Source: Epiperipatus broadwayi (Eukaryota > Onychophora > Udeonychophora > Euonychophora > Peripatidae). Taken from it: a stretch of 64,000 bases of DNA. Positions 35,772 through 47,302 of this stretch are shown one piece after another. A program made the position numbers and the translations under genes. Every line of letters begins with the position of its first letter. Positions within the stretch are counted from its first letter, which is position 1. The notes beneath the pieces were generated by a model, which was not told the DNA's origin, searched no databases, and saw nothing but the letters and a program-made list of their open reading frames with translations. The DNA lies in NCBI GenBank assembly GCA_028023455.1, contig JAQFVV010012424.1, positions 1,596,001 to 1,660,000 of the forward strand, given 5' to 3'.

Positions 35772-37760
35772 ATGCTTCGAAGTGGGAAAATGTTTTCAAA
35801 CAAAGATATTGAATGCTCTAGTCAAATGCAAGATGATTTGCAAAGTGAACTAAGTGATGATAGTAATATTATAGAACAATCATCATTAGTACAAGCATCA
35901 GGGGGTTCTACAACCATAGTTGAATACCCTCAACAAACACAGAGTTTAGATCAAGTGTTATCTCAAACACAAAATATAGTTGATGAAGATTTAAATCAAT
36001 TATCTAAAATTGAGATTAACCAATCACTTAATGTTGGTTCAACAAAGGTTATAGATAATAATACAACTATGATGGAAATGTTCCAAATATTTATGACTAA
36101 AATGGACAGTAATAATCAAAAATTAATTGATGATATTAATAAAAAAATAAATGATAATAATAAAAAATTAGATGATAATAATAAAAAATTAGATGATAAT
36201 ATTGATAGTTAAAATCAAAAATTAAGTGATAATAATAAAAAATTAGATGATTTAAAAAGTGATAATAGTAAAAAATTAGATAATTTAAAAAATGATTTGA
36301 AGGTTGAAATAACAGGAATTGAAAATAAATTATCTACTAAAATGGAACAGCTAAATTTGAATGTGGATAATGTTCAAAGAGATAACATAGAAATTAAACA
36401 AGCATTAAATGACTTAAAGAATGAAATTGATGAAAATAATTCAAAATGTCAACAATGGTTTAGTGAGTTCCAAAATGACATCATAGATAGATTAAATGTT
36501 AAATGTGATGAAATGTATAAAAATCAAGGAATTTTTAGGGAAGAAGTAAAGGAAGAACAAAATAAAATACAGAATGAAATCCAAGAAGATAGACAACAAA
36601 CACACACAAGAATAGATCAACTTTCTACTAAACATAATAATGAGGTAGAATCCCAGAATAATGTATTAGAGACTATTGATCATCAACTTAAAACTTTGGA
36701 AAATAAAATGAATTCAATAGAAATTAATACAAATAAAGATAAAAATGTATTGGAAAAATTAAGGGAAGATACTACTGAAACTTTAAATAGAGTAAATAAA
36801 ATAAAAGAATCAACTGATACTAGATTTTTAGTTATTGAAACACAAATATGTAAAAAAACACCAACTATAGAAATGCATCAGGTTGAAAAGAATGTAAATA
36901 CTTGTAGTAGTAATCAAGAACAAAATCTTGGTGAAAATCATTTGGAGGTGATTCAAAAAGATTCACAACAAGTAATTGATTCTGGTGATAGATCAAATTT
37001 TCAGTATCATATAATGTCTGAAGTTGAAAAATATCCTAGTAATTTTGAATTAGAAGGTTTAAACTTAAATACTTGTAGGATTAATCATGAAAATCAAACA
37101 TCAACTTCTCAGTTGAATGTTTTAGAAAAGCAAAAGGTATATAATCATTCAATACCAAGTAGTACAATTAACCAATTTGTTAGGTTAAAAATATTCAAGG
37201 GGTCTCATAATGAATCTCCTATAGAACATATTAGAAGCCTTAATCTTTATTTTTCCATTAACCATAATTTATCAAAAGGAGAAAAATGATTATTGCATAC
37301 AGTCACTTACAAGGAGATGCATTAATGTGGTGGGAGACTTTATCACAAACTCCATCTACTTGTATGGAATACCAAGAATTATTAATTAAAAATTTTTGGA
37401 ATTATAGGCAAGAGGCTTTATTGTACCAAATATTCCAGGATAAGTATAAGCAGACACCTGGAGAAACCTTGACCAAATTCTTTCGCCATCAAATAACAAA
37501 GTTAAGAACACTTAATACTTATCATTTAAGTGAAGGCGAAATGATTAGAATAATAAAAAGAAATTTACCACTTAAAATAGAACAATCATTATTGTGTACC
37601 AATGTAACAAAAATAGAACCAATAGTAGAAATTTTAAATAGTATTGATATGAATCAAACCAATTTATCAATTAGATTACCTGATAAAAAAAGGAGAAAGC
37701 TTCAATCAATACAGTATTTTATAATAGAAGGAAAAATAAAAGAGATACCAATTACTGGAA
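35772..37760 (+). mobile_element. gypsy-like Gag with heptad-repeat coiled coil, one nonsense codon and a frame change
   Basis: The frame opens at ATG 35772 and runs to TGA 37287-37289, with one in-frame TAA at 36210-36212 (28 codons join the two open parts). The N-terminus is Ser/Gln-rich. About residues 110-175 form a coiled coil built from tandem 21-bp DNA repeats encoding NNKKLDD, one heptad each. A second long helical region follows. The capsid-like domain starts at VRLKIFKGSHNESPIEH and continues in the next frame from ATG 37286 with IIAYSHLQGDALMWWETL, a hallmark of retrotransposon Gag, and FRHQITKLRTL. The two frames overlap as AAAAATGA. After about 37690 the basic nucleocapsid-like stretch (RRKNKRDTNYWKG) is in yet another frame. 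No protease or polymerase follows. Confidence 0.8.
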
Positions 37761-37776
37761 GGGAAAAACATTTCAT

Positions 37777-38229
37777 TTTCTTGTTAAATTCTCTGTCTCA
37801 GTGTTTACGATCTGATTGGCTGTCGATAGTTATAAGTGCTTCAGAGGTTTGCAGTCTCTCAGTTTAATTTAAATACTGTCTGCGCTTTATAAAATAAATA
37901 TTATTTACATATATTGCTGCAAGTTATAACATCGAAAAACTACTGCATAGTAAATCAAAAGATTTCATGATGTATGTTTGTAATTTGAACTCAGTGAGTT
38001 GAGTGTGAAGATATTTAAGATTCACACTTTCAGATCTAAGTACTTTAGACTGGCTTAAATATATAGAAAGACAAGTAAAGAAGAGGGTGGAACCACCCTT
38101 TTCTTGTTAAATTCTCTGTCTCAGTGTTTACAATCTGATTGGCTGTTGATAGTCATAAGTGCTTGAGAGGTTTGCAGTCTCTCAGTTTAATTTCAATACC
38201 ATCTGCACTTTATAAAATAAATATTATTT
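37777..38229. repeat. ~130-bp direct repeat pair downstream of Gag
   Basis: Copies at about 37777-37906 and 38099-38229 share TTTCTTGTTAAATTCTCTGT, TCTGATTGGCTG, GGTTTGCAGTCTCTCAG and TTTATAAAATAAATATTATT, with few differences. They are 322 bp apart. The TTTATAAAATAAATA segment could serve as TATA or polyadenylation signal, and the position after Gag suggests LTR remnants or a small tandem duplication. Confidence 0.8.
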
Positions 38230-38257
38230 CTCTATAAAGAATATGAATAAGAATTTG

Positions 38258-38390
38258 AAGTATTAATATATTGTTAAGATTAGTATTTTATGCAAGTAAG
38301 ATCTTGAAACATTAATATGTTATTAAGGTTAATATTTTATGCAAGCAGGAATTTGAAATTCTAACGTTATTAAGATTAATATCTTATGAT
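38258..38390. repeat. ~49-bp tandem repeat, three copies
   Basis: Units contain ATTAATAT-TTATTAAG and TTAATATTTTATGCAAG (variants). The first two end in a 'gatcttgaaa' or 'gaatttgaaa' junction and the third is truncated. Confidence 0.7.
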
Positions 38391-38404
38391 CACAAACACA
38401 CACA

Positions 38405-39640
38405 CATATATAATATTTACATACAAGTATATTGTCTATACTAAACTTAGTGTAATTTTAAGGGACTTGAACTCCAACTTTCAAACTCCCCACATGTATC
38501 CATTCTATATATGTAACTGATACACATGACCACATATATGTGAAAAAAATAAATGATCTCCAATATACAAATTTCATGCTGAACCAACCCACATCAATTC
38601 ACCCAGATCACCGTCTACCAAACATATATACAATCAGTGTTTAGTTTATATTAAGATAGAAAATCTTCAAACTTTAATAGATAAGCTTCAATCTGCTCCA
38701 CTCTCCAACTCTTCAGCCAACCACATCATTGAAAATCCAATGATGAAACACTCAAATCCTTTGTTGGTGCCAATATTATTGTCACACCCATGCTGACTTT
38801 AAATCAGGCTCACTCCTCACATATAGGAATTAAATATGTCCATTTAAATACACAGAAGACTGAGTGGGAAAAATATAGGTTGAATATGCACAAATACAAG
38901 TATGTTATCTATACTAAACTTAATGTAATTAGAAGGGATTTGAACTTAGAGTTTCAAGCTCTCCACAGGTATCTGCTCTATCCTATACAACTAATACATA
39001 TGACATCATACATATAGAAAAAATAAATGATCTCCAATTACATATTTCCTGCTAAACCAGCATTCATTAGTTAGTCTAGATCACTATCTGCCACACTTTT
39101 CTAATTACATCAAGTTTAGTATAGACAATATATTTGTATTTGAATATTACATATTCAGCCTGTATTTTACCCATCCCTCATCTGTATTTTTAAATGAACT
39201 TATTGAGTTTCTATACATGAGGTGTCAGTCTGACTTAAAGTCAATATGGATGTGACAGTAATATTGATTTCAACAAGGGATTTGAGTGTTCTATCATCGA
39301 ATTTTCAATGATAAAGACTGAAGAGTTGGAGAAGATTGAACCTTATCCATAAAAGTTTGAAGATTTGCTATCTTAATATAAACTGAATACTGATTGTATA
39401 TGTATGTGGAAGATAGTGATCTGGACCAACTGATGAGTGCTGATTTAGCATGAAATATGTATATTGGAGATCATTTATCTTTTTCACATGTATGTGGTCA
39501 TGAGTATTAATTTTATAGGATAGAGTGGATATTTGTGGAGAGCTTGAAAGTCTGAGTTCAAACCCTTCCTATATATATATATATAATAGTCTGAGTTCAA
39601 ACCCTTCCTATATATATATATATAATAAGACTAGCCAAAA
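38405..39640. repeat. family X palindromic complex (three copies)
   Basis: Direct copies at about 38410-38830 and 38880-39115, and an inverted copy at about 39070-39580, form a palindrome over 1 kb long. The junction motif TACTAAACTTAATGTAATT occurs before the second copy and inverted (AATTACATCAAGTTTAGTA) at 39107-39125. X landmarks are present: 'catatatgtgaaaa', 'tttcatgctgaacca', 'gtttatattaagatag', 'cttcaatctgctccac' and 'tgacttaaagtca'. A 41-bp segment with AGTCTGAGTTCAAACCCTTC plus an (AT)n run is doubled at about 39549-39629. Confidence 0.75.
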
Positions 39641-39660
39641 AATGAGCTCTATAATACAAC

Positions 39661-39767
39661 CATTAGTTTTCCTGCCAAAAGCAGACTTCTCAAGTGCAAA
39701 GGACTAAAAACATATCAATAATGCCATTTGCACTTGAATAGTCTGCTTATTGGCAGGGAAACCAATG
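39661..39767. mobile_element. fold-back (MITE-like) element, family U
   Basis: Arms at 39661-39700 and 39727-39767 are inverted copies with core TTTGCACTTGA and TTTCCCTGCCAA, around a 26-base loop. The arm core matches the fold-back at 20403-20601, which makes this a second copy of the same family. Confidence 0.8.
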
Positions 39768-39769
39768 TT

Positions 39770-41130
39770 TGCATTTTGAATTTGGCATAATTTTAATTAT
39801 ATATAATTAAAATTATATTTTTATTTTATTTATATATAATTTCTTTTTTAAAAACTAAAGTGTAACTGTCTCCCAAATATATGACTTCACTATATTCAGT
39901 ATATACGTGAAGAAAAAACACTAAAAAAAATAATGGAGGCAATTCTTAAAAGTCAATTTAAAGATTCTGCAGTAAACAGACAATAATTATTAATACTGAT
40001 ATATGTGGTTTCCCATTTGCATTAGGTCATTTAATAATTAATAAAAATATTTTTGTTTAAATTATATATTATCACTGTATTTTTATTAATAATATTAATT
40101 ATAACATACAATTACAACAATACATTTTCATTTATTCTAAACATTTGTAGCAAATAGAAGTAGTATTACTGTAAATTATATACTTATTTTATTATATAAT
40201 AACCATAATTGAATATACATTAGTCATTAATAGTCTCTTTCAAGTGAAAAGCCTAGCTTATATTTTTGAAAAATATTCGTTAAAAGTCTACTGCAGAAAG
40301 GCATATGCTTTCCTAAAGTACTTTTTAATTTTGATATTCAATCAATGTTTGTTGTAATTTAATTGATTATTTTATCCAACCTATCTTCATTTAATTTTTT
40401 TTTTAATTTATGTCTGACTCCAATTTTATTTATTTATCTTCTTTATTGTTTCTACATATCTCATTACATAATAAAAAATATCAGATCTATGTTTTTTTTA
40501 GAAAAAGTAAAATTAATTGATTTAATAATTAACTGCTGGCTATAAGAATAAGAGAGGTAAAAATTAATTTTTATTTCAGTAAATAATAGAGATAATGATT
40601 CAATATTTTAAAAATAGTTAATTTGATTTTAATCCTATTATTTTTTTTAGAAACCACTTTGCTTCATTTGATGTAAAATTTATATTCTTATCATCAGTAG
40701 ATTTTACTATTGTCCTTAGTTACTGCTAAGTATAATATAAACTTCTATAATCTAATAATTTGATGGAATTTAAATTCTTAATAGAGAAGCAAAATAACAT
40801 TTGATTCATATTTTAGATAATAGAAGGATTTAAAAAGAAAAAAAGGGGAGGGGCACAATCCAATTATGGCTTATTAAGAGAATTTAAAAAATACAGAAAA
40901 AAATAGATTGGATTTAATATATACTGAATAAAATAACTGTCAATAGAATGAATCAGTTATCATGCAAAACATTTTGAAAATAGTTCCAATAAAAAAGGTT
41001 TATTTTGATGAAAGACAATATGCTTTATCAGTCTGAATTAAAAAATAAATCTGCTAGGTTTGTATGATGCTGCGTTCAGTAGGGAAAAAAGGGCTATGAC
41101 TTTAATGCTCAGAAATTCATAAAAAGTTTA
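39770..41130. other. AT-rich, nothing recognised
   Basis: No gene or repeat family seen. Confidence 0.4.
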
Positions 41131-41132
41131 AG

Positions 41133-41196
41133 TACCAGAATTGATCTTGGAAACTCCTGGTTCCAAGTAGCGAACTCTACCAACTATGCAGGGTTG
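41133..41196 (-). mobile_element. tRNA-like SINE head
   Basis: Minus strand: CATAGTTGGTAGAGTTCGCT (A-box-like) followed after about 25 bases by GATCAATTCTGG (B-box-like). Acceptor stems do not pair, so this is probably a decayed tRNA-derived SINE. Confidence 0.45.
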
Positions 41197-41430
41197 TTCA
41201 GTAAAAAAAGGAAGAATTAGAAAAATGTGGAAAATTTGTATTTCATTAGAAATCTTAAAACTTACAAAAGTAAAATAATTGTTATGTAATTTCTGACATT
41301 AAAGTTATTAGGTTTTTTAAAAAAATTATGATTTCATTATTGTAAATGTGATAACACGAGGCTTTAGAATAATTGAGCATAATGAGAGTTTTGAATAAAT
41401 GCATTTTTAATTGATTTGATTTTTTCAGTA

Positions 41431-41540
41431 AGCGGTTGGAGTTTAGAAAAAATAATGAGATTTTGTTGGAGTAGTGTGGCATAGTGGTTGGAGTTTAGAA
41501 AAAATAATGAGATTTTGTTGAAGTAGTGTGACCATTAGTA
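41431..41540. repeat. ~56-bp tandem duplication
   Basis: GGTTGGAGTTTAGAAAAAAT with AATGAGATTTTGTTG-AGTAGTGTG occurs twice head to tail with hardly any difference, so the duplication is recent. Non-coding. Confidence 0.85.
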
Positions 41541-41544
41541 AAAT

Positions 41545-42055
41545 ATCTAAACAAAAAGAAAGATTTATCTAAGAAGTGAATTGAGATAATAAGTGGATAT
41601 TTTTGAAATATCAGATATTGATTAGAAAGAAGTTAGTATTAAAAATATTTTATTAAATAATAGTAAAATTAAACATGTTTCTTATATATATATATATTAA
41701 TACAAATTTTATGAATAAAAGAAAACTGCTTATAATTATTTGACAGGAAATTCAATGTATGTGACACCAAATACTTGAAAGTGACATGGGTCTGTTCTAC
41801 TTCTTTGCTGTGCTATAAAACTAGACTGAAAAAACTACCATCAAAGTACATGTTAATAATAAAATAAAGGAGTTTTTTTTTTAATTAAATAAAAGAATAA
41901 CTAAAATTTTTATGCAGTAGCAATGAACTTTATCAGACCCTTTTCTTTTTTCAATTATAAGAATAAATTTCTATTAATTTTTTTTATTATTTTTACCTGT
42001 TTTCAAACCCTATTGATTTAAGAGTTTAGTGATGATAATTCCTAAAATAACCTTT
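41545..42055. other. AT-rich, nothing recognised
   Basis: No gene or repeat family seen. Confidence 0.4.
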
Positions 42056-42059
42056 AAGT

Positions 42060-42415
42060 AGCACTTATTTAATTCAGGTCAACCTTGTTAAGAATGCCGA
42101 ATAAAAATTTTATCACCTTTTTTAATAGGTTCTGATCCCACTGGCCAACTTTTGACAAAATATGTGTGTTATTAAAATTGATATTATTTATTAATAAATG
42201 GTCGATAACTAATTTTCTCCCCTGAGGGAAAATCGTTCTCTTTTTTTGATACAATCCCTTCCCAGCATATAGATTGAAGTTTTATGAAGCATCATAGCAT
42301 TCTAAAAGATTGCGTTATTATTTTTCTTAAAAACATTAACAATTTTGTCAATTTCTTCTTTCATGTAAGGCAAAACTATCTTAACTCCTGAATTATCAAA
42401 TTCCTTCTTTAATCG
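42060..42415 (-). mobile_element. Penelope-like GIY-YIG fragment, antisense
   Basis: Minus strand pieces in broken frames: KIVLPYMKEEIDKIVNVFKK (RT tail), then, after loss of the GIY-YIG core, DHLLINNINFNNTHILSKVG and QWDQNLLKKVIKFLFGI (open 42254-42069). The 'SxVxxHxxxxxHxxxFxxxxILxxxxxxxxRxxxEAIxI' pattern is that of Penelope endonucleases. The segment between the two blocks appears deleted. Confidence 0.7.
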
Positions 42416-42719
42416 GCCTTATCAATAATACTGTGGATAAATTTGTTGCCATGCAACATTTTTTTAATTAATAAATTATATGACATTTATTATAAGACTT
42501 TTTTTATTTTCTTTAGGTTTGTTCCTGGCACAGGAAGGAATTAGGCTACAGAATCTCATGGTATATGTAAAAAAAAACAAAAAAAACATATATGGAAAAG
42601 TATTTATAGTTCTTGATATGGGTAAAACACTATTAGGCAAAACAAAACAGCTTCAAACTATAAAAAAAGTTGATAATTTAAAAAATTAAGACAATTTTAA
42701 CTTAAACAAAAGAAGACCC

Positions 42720-43140
42720 TAATTAAATTTATAATATTTTTTTTAAAAAAGTCGCACACTTTATATTATTTTACAGAAAAGCTTATGAAGTATTTTTATA
42801 TCTCAAGAGGTTTTTTTTTTAATACCATGCGATTTATAAATTTTCATATTGCCCACCAGTTTCCATGCAACAGACAGAGCAATCGAATTAACATATAAAA
42901 GGCAGAACACATTTTGACTATTAGAGAGAAATTTAATTCCTCAAACATTTATTCACATATATCAATTTTAATAAAACACAAATCCCGAGATTAAAAAAAG
43001 AGCAATATGGCTTGAGATTTGGGAGAATAGGGATTTTTAAAAATTCCGTACATGAGCAAAAGGAATTAAACAAAATAAATGCTATTTTAAAAAAGATATT
43101 AGAAAAAAAATACTGTTTATAACTTCTCAATCAATGATTT
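42720..43140 (+). mobile_element. Penelope-like GIY-YIG fragment, sense
   Basis: Across several frameshifts the plus strand encodes an IPC-like piece, then RQSNRINI-stop-KAEHILT, IREKFNSSNIYSHI, EQYGLRFGRIGIFKN and HEQKELNKINAILKKILEKK. These align in order with the copy at 24770-25424 (RINIRKEEHIL, IYSYIK, EQYDQRLLREAIDIFKR, CELKKINDIWKNLLEDK). It lies head to head with the antisense fragment 300 bp to its left. Confidence 0.7.
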
Positions 43141-43144
43141 TTTA

Positions 43145-44460
43145 AAATAGAGAAAGTCATAATAATTTTTAACCTCCTTTCCATTCATATAATGTAAGAA
43201 AAACTCCATCAAAGATGTGTTGCGATTATGCACAAATGTTAGCTAATTTTTAATTTCATTTTTTCTATAAAATTGTTTTATTTGATTCACTAACATGTAT
43301 ATCAATGAAAAGTTCTTATTTATGTTTCCATGATGCAACAAGGAAATGGAAAAAACTATTTCTTTCAGACATATAGTAAATCTAATCATAATCGTGCTAA
43401 GCCATATGCATTGAGCTACCCATCACATAATGCCATATATATTTGAATGATTTCTAGATATGTGTGTGTGTGTTCATGACACCATGTGCCTCATGCTGTT
43501 AGTTTCTTTTTGAGACTAGATAAGCTTATTTGCAATCTACAAGGTTGTTTTCCTAACCTATTAAGGTGAGGTATATGCTGCTCCAGAGCTTTTAAACACT
43601 GATAGTCATCATCATATATGCTTGTGCGCACCACCAAGCTGTATATAAATTTAGAAAAATGCTATGATGGTGGAGCACTTAAAGAGTTTCTCATTTTTTT
43701 CATTCACATATATTTAAAAAATATATTATTTTGATCTTGGATCATTAGAAAATATATATAATTTTAATTCAAATTTGCAAATGTTTGTTCATCTGAAAAT
43801 CAAAGTGGTTTCTTTCTTCTTTATAACAGGCTAAGTATACTTCTGATGCACAGATAAAGAAGAGGTGTTTGTAAATTTGAATTATAAATATAAACGAAGA
43901 GAAAAATCAATATTATATAATTTTAAATATAAAATATAAAAATTGCAAGGATATATCTCATTTTCCCTTGATCTCAGATCTCTTCTTATTATGAATATTG
44001 TTCATAGTAAATTATTCAATCTCTAGAATGATTTATCCACTGGGTGCTTTCAGTTAAGATGCTAAATTTACAACCAGGTATGATGTTTTATTTACTGACA
44101 ACCAATTTTAAAATCAATTGGAATTATACTTAAGATGATACCAAGTCTCTTTAAATATCTAGCAGGCAATTTTATTTAGAATAAAAAAAATAAATTACAC
44201 AAAAATACTTTCCTCATCAGTGTTCAGAAAGATGAATTAGATGACATAAATTATAATAACTTTTACTATAGACACGAACTTATAGACTGCTATAAACATA
44301 TTCCAATTATTATATGTAATGGATATTTTAATTACATTTCTAGGTATGATTTCTTGTTTGATATTGAAAAAGCTTATACAGTATTATTATAGCTAGAGAG
44401 TTCACAGATTTATATAATTTATTGGTTTAGATATGCTTTATTATAGATATGCTCTATATA
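43145..44460. other. AT-rich, nothing recognised
   Basis: No gene or repeat family recognised. A less AT-rich patch at 43480-43690 has no identifiable content. Confidence 0.4.
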
Positions 44461-44464
44461 GATT

Positions 44465-44540
44465 AATGCAGTGGATAATATAGGGTGAGGTTCTGATACT
44501 TAAGGTCCTTGGATTGATTTCAATTCTGATATTCCCAGTA
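44465..44540 (+). mobile_element. possible tRNA-derived SINE head
   Basis: GCAGTGGATAATATAGGG resembles a degenerate A box, and GGATTGATTTCAATTC about 40 bases later resembles a B box. It is followed by 'ctgatattcccagtactccaac'. The cloverleaf is not intact. Confidence 0.4.
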
Positions 44541-44953
44541 CTCCAACTTCTTATGGCTTATGATCTTCTGAAGAGTAAAGATATTTGATTTATTTATATA
44601 CCAATATGCCAACTTATTCAAGATCTAACTAGAATTGTAAAATGTAATTAATCTTATAAAATATATGCTATTGTTTGTGCCAGGATATTAGGGTTTAACA
44701 TGCTTCACATACACATATAAAAGTTAGACTTATACAACCAGCATGATTTAATTTAAGGGTGGGTGTCCACCTTTAAGCATGTATCATGGTTAAGCATGCT
44801 CATGTATAGGGAACTAGAATTAATAGAAATAAATTTAAAAATAATTAAATGATCTATAGTGAATAAAATATATATGAAATGATACAAACAACAAATAATA
44901 TCCATTTTATTATATTAATAATAAATAAAATTAAAAGCTTGTGAAGCGCTTGA

Positions 44954-45076
44954 AAGAGAAGCTATAACGAGTGCACAAATATTAAACACTTAGCACTTTC
45001 AAGCAATGAATATGAGGCAACCTGCCTTGAAAGTGCAAAGCATTTAATATATGTGCACTCGTTATAGCTTCTCTTT
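44954..45076. mobile_element. fold-back (MITE-like) element with 50-bp arms
   Basis: Arms 44954-45003 and 45026-45076 share AGAGAAGCTATAACGAGTGC and the 'gcactttcaag' end in inverse orientation, with a 22-base loop. Non-coding, about 120 bp, no relation to the other fold-backs here. Confidence 0.85.
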
Positions 45077-45289
45077 TATTTATTATAATATTAAGAAAGA
45101 AGTTTAAAATTCTTAATAATAAATATAAAATTTTAATCAAAGATCTATCTGGTGTGTGTGTGTGTGATGTAACTATATATACATTTAAGGATATGTTTTT
45201 AAATTATGGGTAGGCTGCTAATATTATGCTTTTTCATACTTTTTAATATCTTAAAATAATATTCAGCAGCAATTTTTTTTCTCACCATG

Positions 45290-45475
45290 ATTATGACACC
45301 TAGTGTAAGCCTTAATAATCAATAGATGCAAGATAATATAGCTTAATAAATCCTTATCTAGGGATATTCTATGCAATATCACTTGATTAGTTTTTAGCTT
45401 ACAGTTTTCATCACTGAAGAGAAAAATAAAAACAGCATTATGTAAGTCACTGTCACATGATGTTTTATTGATTTT
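45290..45475. repeat. degenerate family Y copy
   Basis: Ordered matches to Y: 'ataatcaatagatgca', 'ttatctagggatattct', 'cttgattagtttttagctta', 'catcactgaagag' and an end-like 'gtcacatgatgtttt'. Termini cannot be set. Confidence 0.55.
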
Positions 45476-45614
45476 ATAGCAAATCATGTACTAATAGACT
45501 TTCCAACTTTTCTTATGGTTTGATGAATAAGCCATTCATTTTATAAATAACTACAATAACAGTTATTATTTGGTATTAATAAAGGTTAGGCTGGGTTTTA
45601 GTAAGAAATATCTT

Positions 45615-45710
45615 GCATTGGTGGTCGAGAGGTCAGTGCAACTGCCTTGCAGGCAGTTGCCCGGGTTGCGGGTTCGCGTCCCGGCCGATGCTATGACACT
45701 TAAAAAAAAA
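45615..45710 (+). mobile_element. tRNA-derived SINE (family S), best-preserved copy
   Basis: The 7-bp acceptor stem GCATTGG/CCGATGC pairs fully (one G-T). The anticodon stem ACTGC/GCAGT encloses CTTGCAG, which would be a UGC anticodon. The T arm has TTCGCGT with a 4-bp stem, and an extra-long variable region is present. It continues as TATGACACTT and a run of nine A. The Ala-specific G3-U70 pair is absent, and three shortened relatives lie nearby, so it is a SINE or tRNA pseudogene rather than a working tRNA. Confidence 0.75.
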
Positions 45711-46019
45711 CTATCAAGTACACATATCTTCACTTAGTTGGTAACTGGGGCTATGTTTTCATTTAGCATATTAAACATCAGAAACATTTTCTATTCTTAT
45801 GGAGGCTTTCTGGATTGTTTTAGGGTAATTTATCATCTACCCACATATTTTTATTACTTTACTTGATCACTATCAACCACTGATAATTCATTCAAGTGAA
45901 GAGCCTCAATGTTATTAATTCATATTATCATGATTATCAGTATCATATGCTAATAAGAAATACTGTATCTAACACACTTATTCATTTTCAGGCATTAACA
46001 TTGCAAAACGAACATCTCC

Positions 46020-46870
46020 TTAGGGTTAACCCAATATCTCTGACCTATAGCGTCTTTTTATTAATCCCATCAATGAACTTTCTTATTTCACCATTCATCT
46101 GTCCCTTTTTTTTTATGTCTTTTATAGCCTTTGGGGATTCAGTTTAAAATTTTAACTGTCCTTCTTTTATTATCTTTTTAAGTAGCATTTCTGGTCCAGA
46201 CACCTTTCAGCTTCTTAATTATTTTTATAATGTCAATGATTTCTCTTTGTTCTTCACCCAATCATTTCTTTCAATCCTTTTATTGTTATTCCCAACAAGC
46301 ATCTCTCCATACTTCATTGAATGGTCTAAAGTCTTAATTAAATTGCTCTTCTGTTAAGTGTCAAAGTCTCCATTCACAAGTAAGAATCTGGTAACATTTA
46401 TTAATAAACTTCCTTTTCAAACACATAAGTATATTTTCTTTTGATATTAAATTATTTCTACCAAAAGCACTGCCCATGTTTAGTTCCATGACCAATTTTA
46501 TTTATTATGCTTTCATCCATACCATGATAAAGCTATTTAAAGTGGTTAATTTTTTCTAATTATTGTTAATTAATCTTGATTATTTTTTGGAAAAATTCAT
46601 TGAACACTACTTTATTTTCATCTGATAATTCTTGCAACATTTTCTGAAGCTTTGAACCATTATTCGCAAAAACAACCACATCAACTTGCAAAATCTAAAT
46701 GACTTAAATAATCTCCGTGTATTTTTATTTCCTTTCCGTTTTCATGTGTCATAGCATCGGCCGGGAATCGAACCTGCTAACGCGGTACAACTGCTTGTAA
46801 GGCAACTGTGGTGACCACTTGACCACCAACGCTTAACATTCCATTTCCATTTTAAACTAAATTTAGTGTA
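46020..46870 (-). mobile_element. RTE-clade LINE fragment, antisense, split by a SINE
   Basis: The reverse complement matches the C-terminal third and 3' part of RTE elements at 8.3 and 48 kb: TLNRRAIQ-like, 'YQMKVFNKC'-like, and the 'LQELSDE' coding block (about 46620). It is interrupted at about 46742-46836 by an S-family SINE; RT sequence resumes with 'acattccatttccattttaa'. Strongly diverged and non-functional. Confidence 0.75.
46742..46836 (-). mobile_element. tRNA-derived SINE (family S) inside an RTE copy
   Basis: Minus strand: GCGTTGGTGGTCAAGTGGTC, an anticodon-like loop CTTACAA, the B box GGTTCGATTCCCGG, then CCGATGC-TATGACACATG. The flanks repeat a TTTCC/ATTTCC stretch, likely the target duplication in the RTE sequence. 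This dates the SINE insertion after the RTE. Confidence 0.75.
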
Positions 46871-47290
46871 TTTCTGCTAAACAGATGCCCACCTAAAGAT
46901 AATATAGATGAAAATGAGAAACTATTATTTTTGTGATTTAATTCCAAGTCAGCAACACAAAACAGAATATTTATTTCATTTGACATATACCCACATGCAA
47001 AAATTTACTAATATATTGCTTTAATCAAAATTGATTTAATTTTCTACTGTTTTCTAATCGATTCATATCTATATAATTATCTTGTCACGTAGATATATTT
47101 AATTTTTAAATATTTAATTTTTAATTTATATGAAAACCATTTATTAAGTTAATCTTTAAATACACACGCATTCATTACCTATATATATTTTGCATGTAGA
47201 TAAATTAAATATAAGAAAGACTTTTCTTGTAGATATGGTAGTATCTAGGAATTATAATTTCAATTTTATTCATTACTTTTTTTAATAATT
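46871..47290. other. AT-rich, nothing recognised
   Basis: No gene or repeat family seen. Confidence 0.4.
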
Positions 47291-47302
47291 TCAAAAATAT
47301 TA

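Noticed and set aside
45615-45691. Functional tRNA-Ala(UGC) gene
   Set aside because: The acceptor and anticodon stems pair, but the variable region is too long, the T stem has a mismatch and the Ala identity pair G3-U70 is missing. The A tail and three relatives mark it as a SINE.
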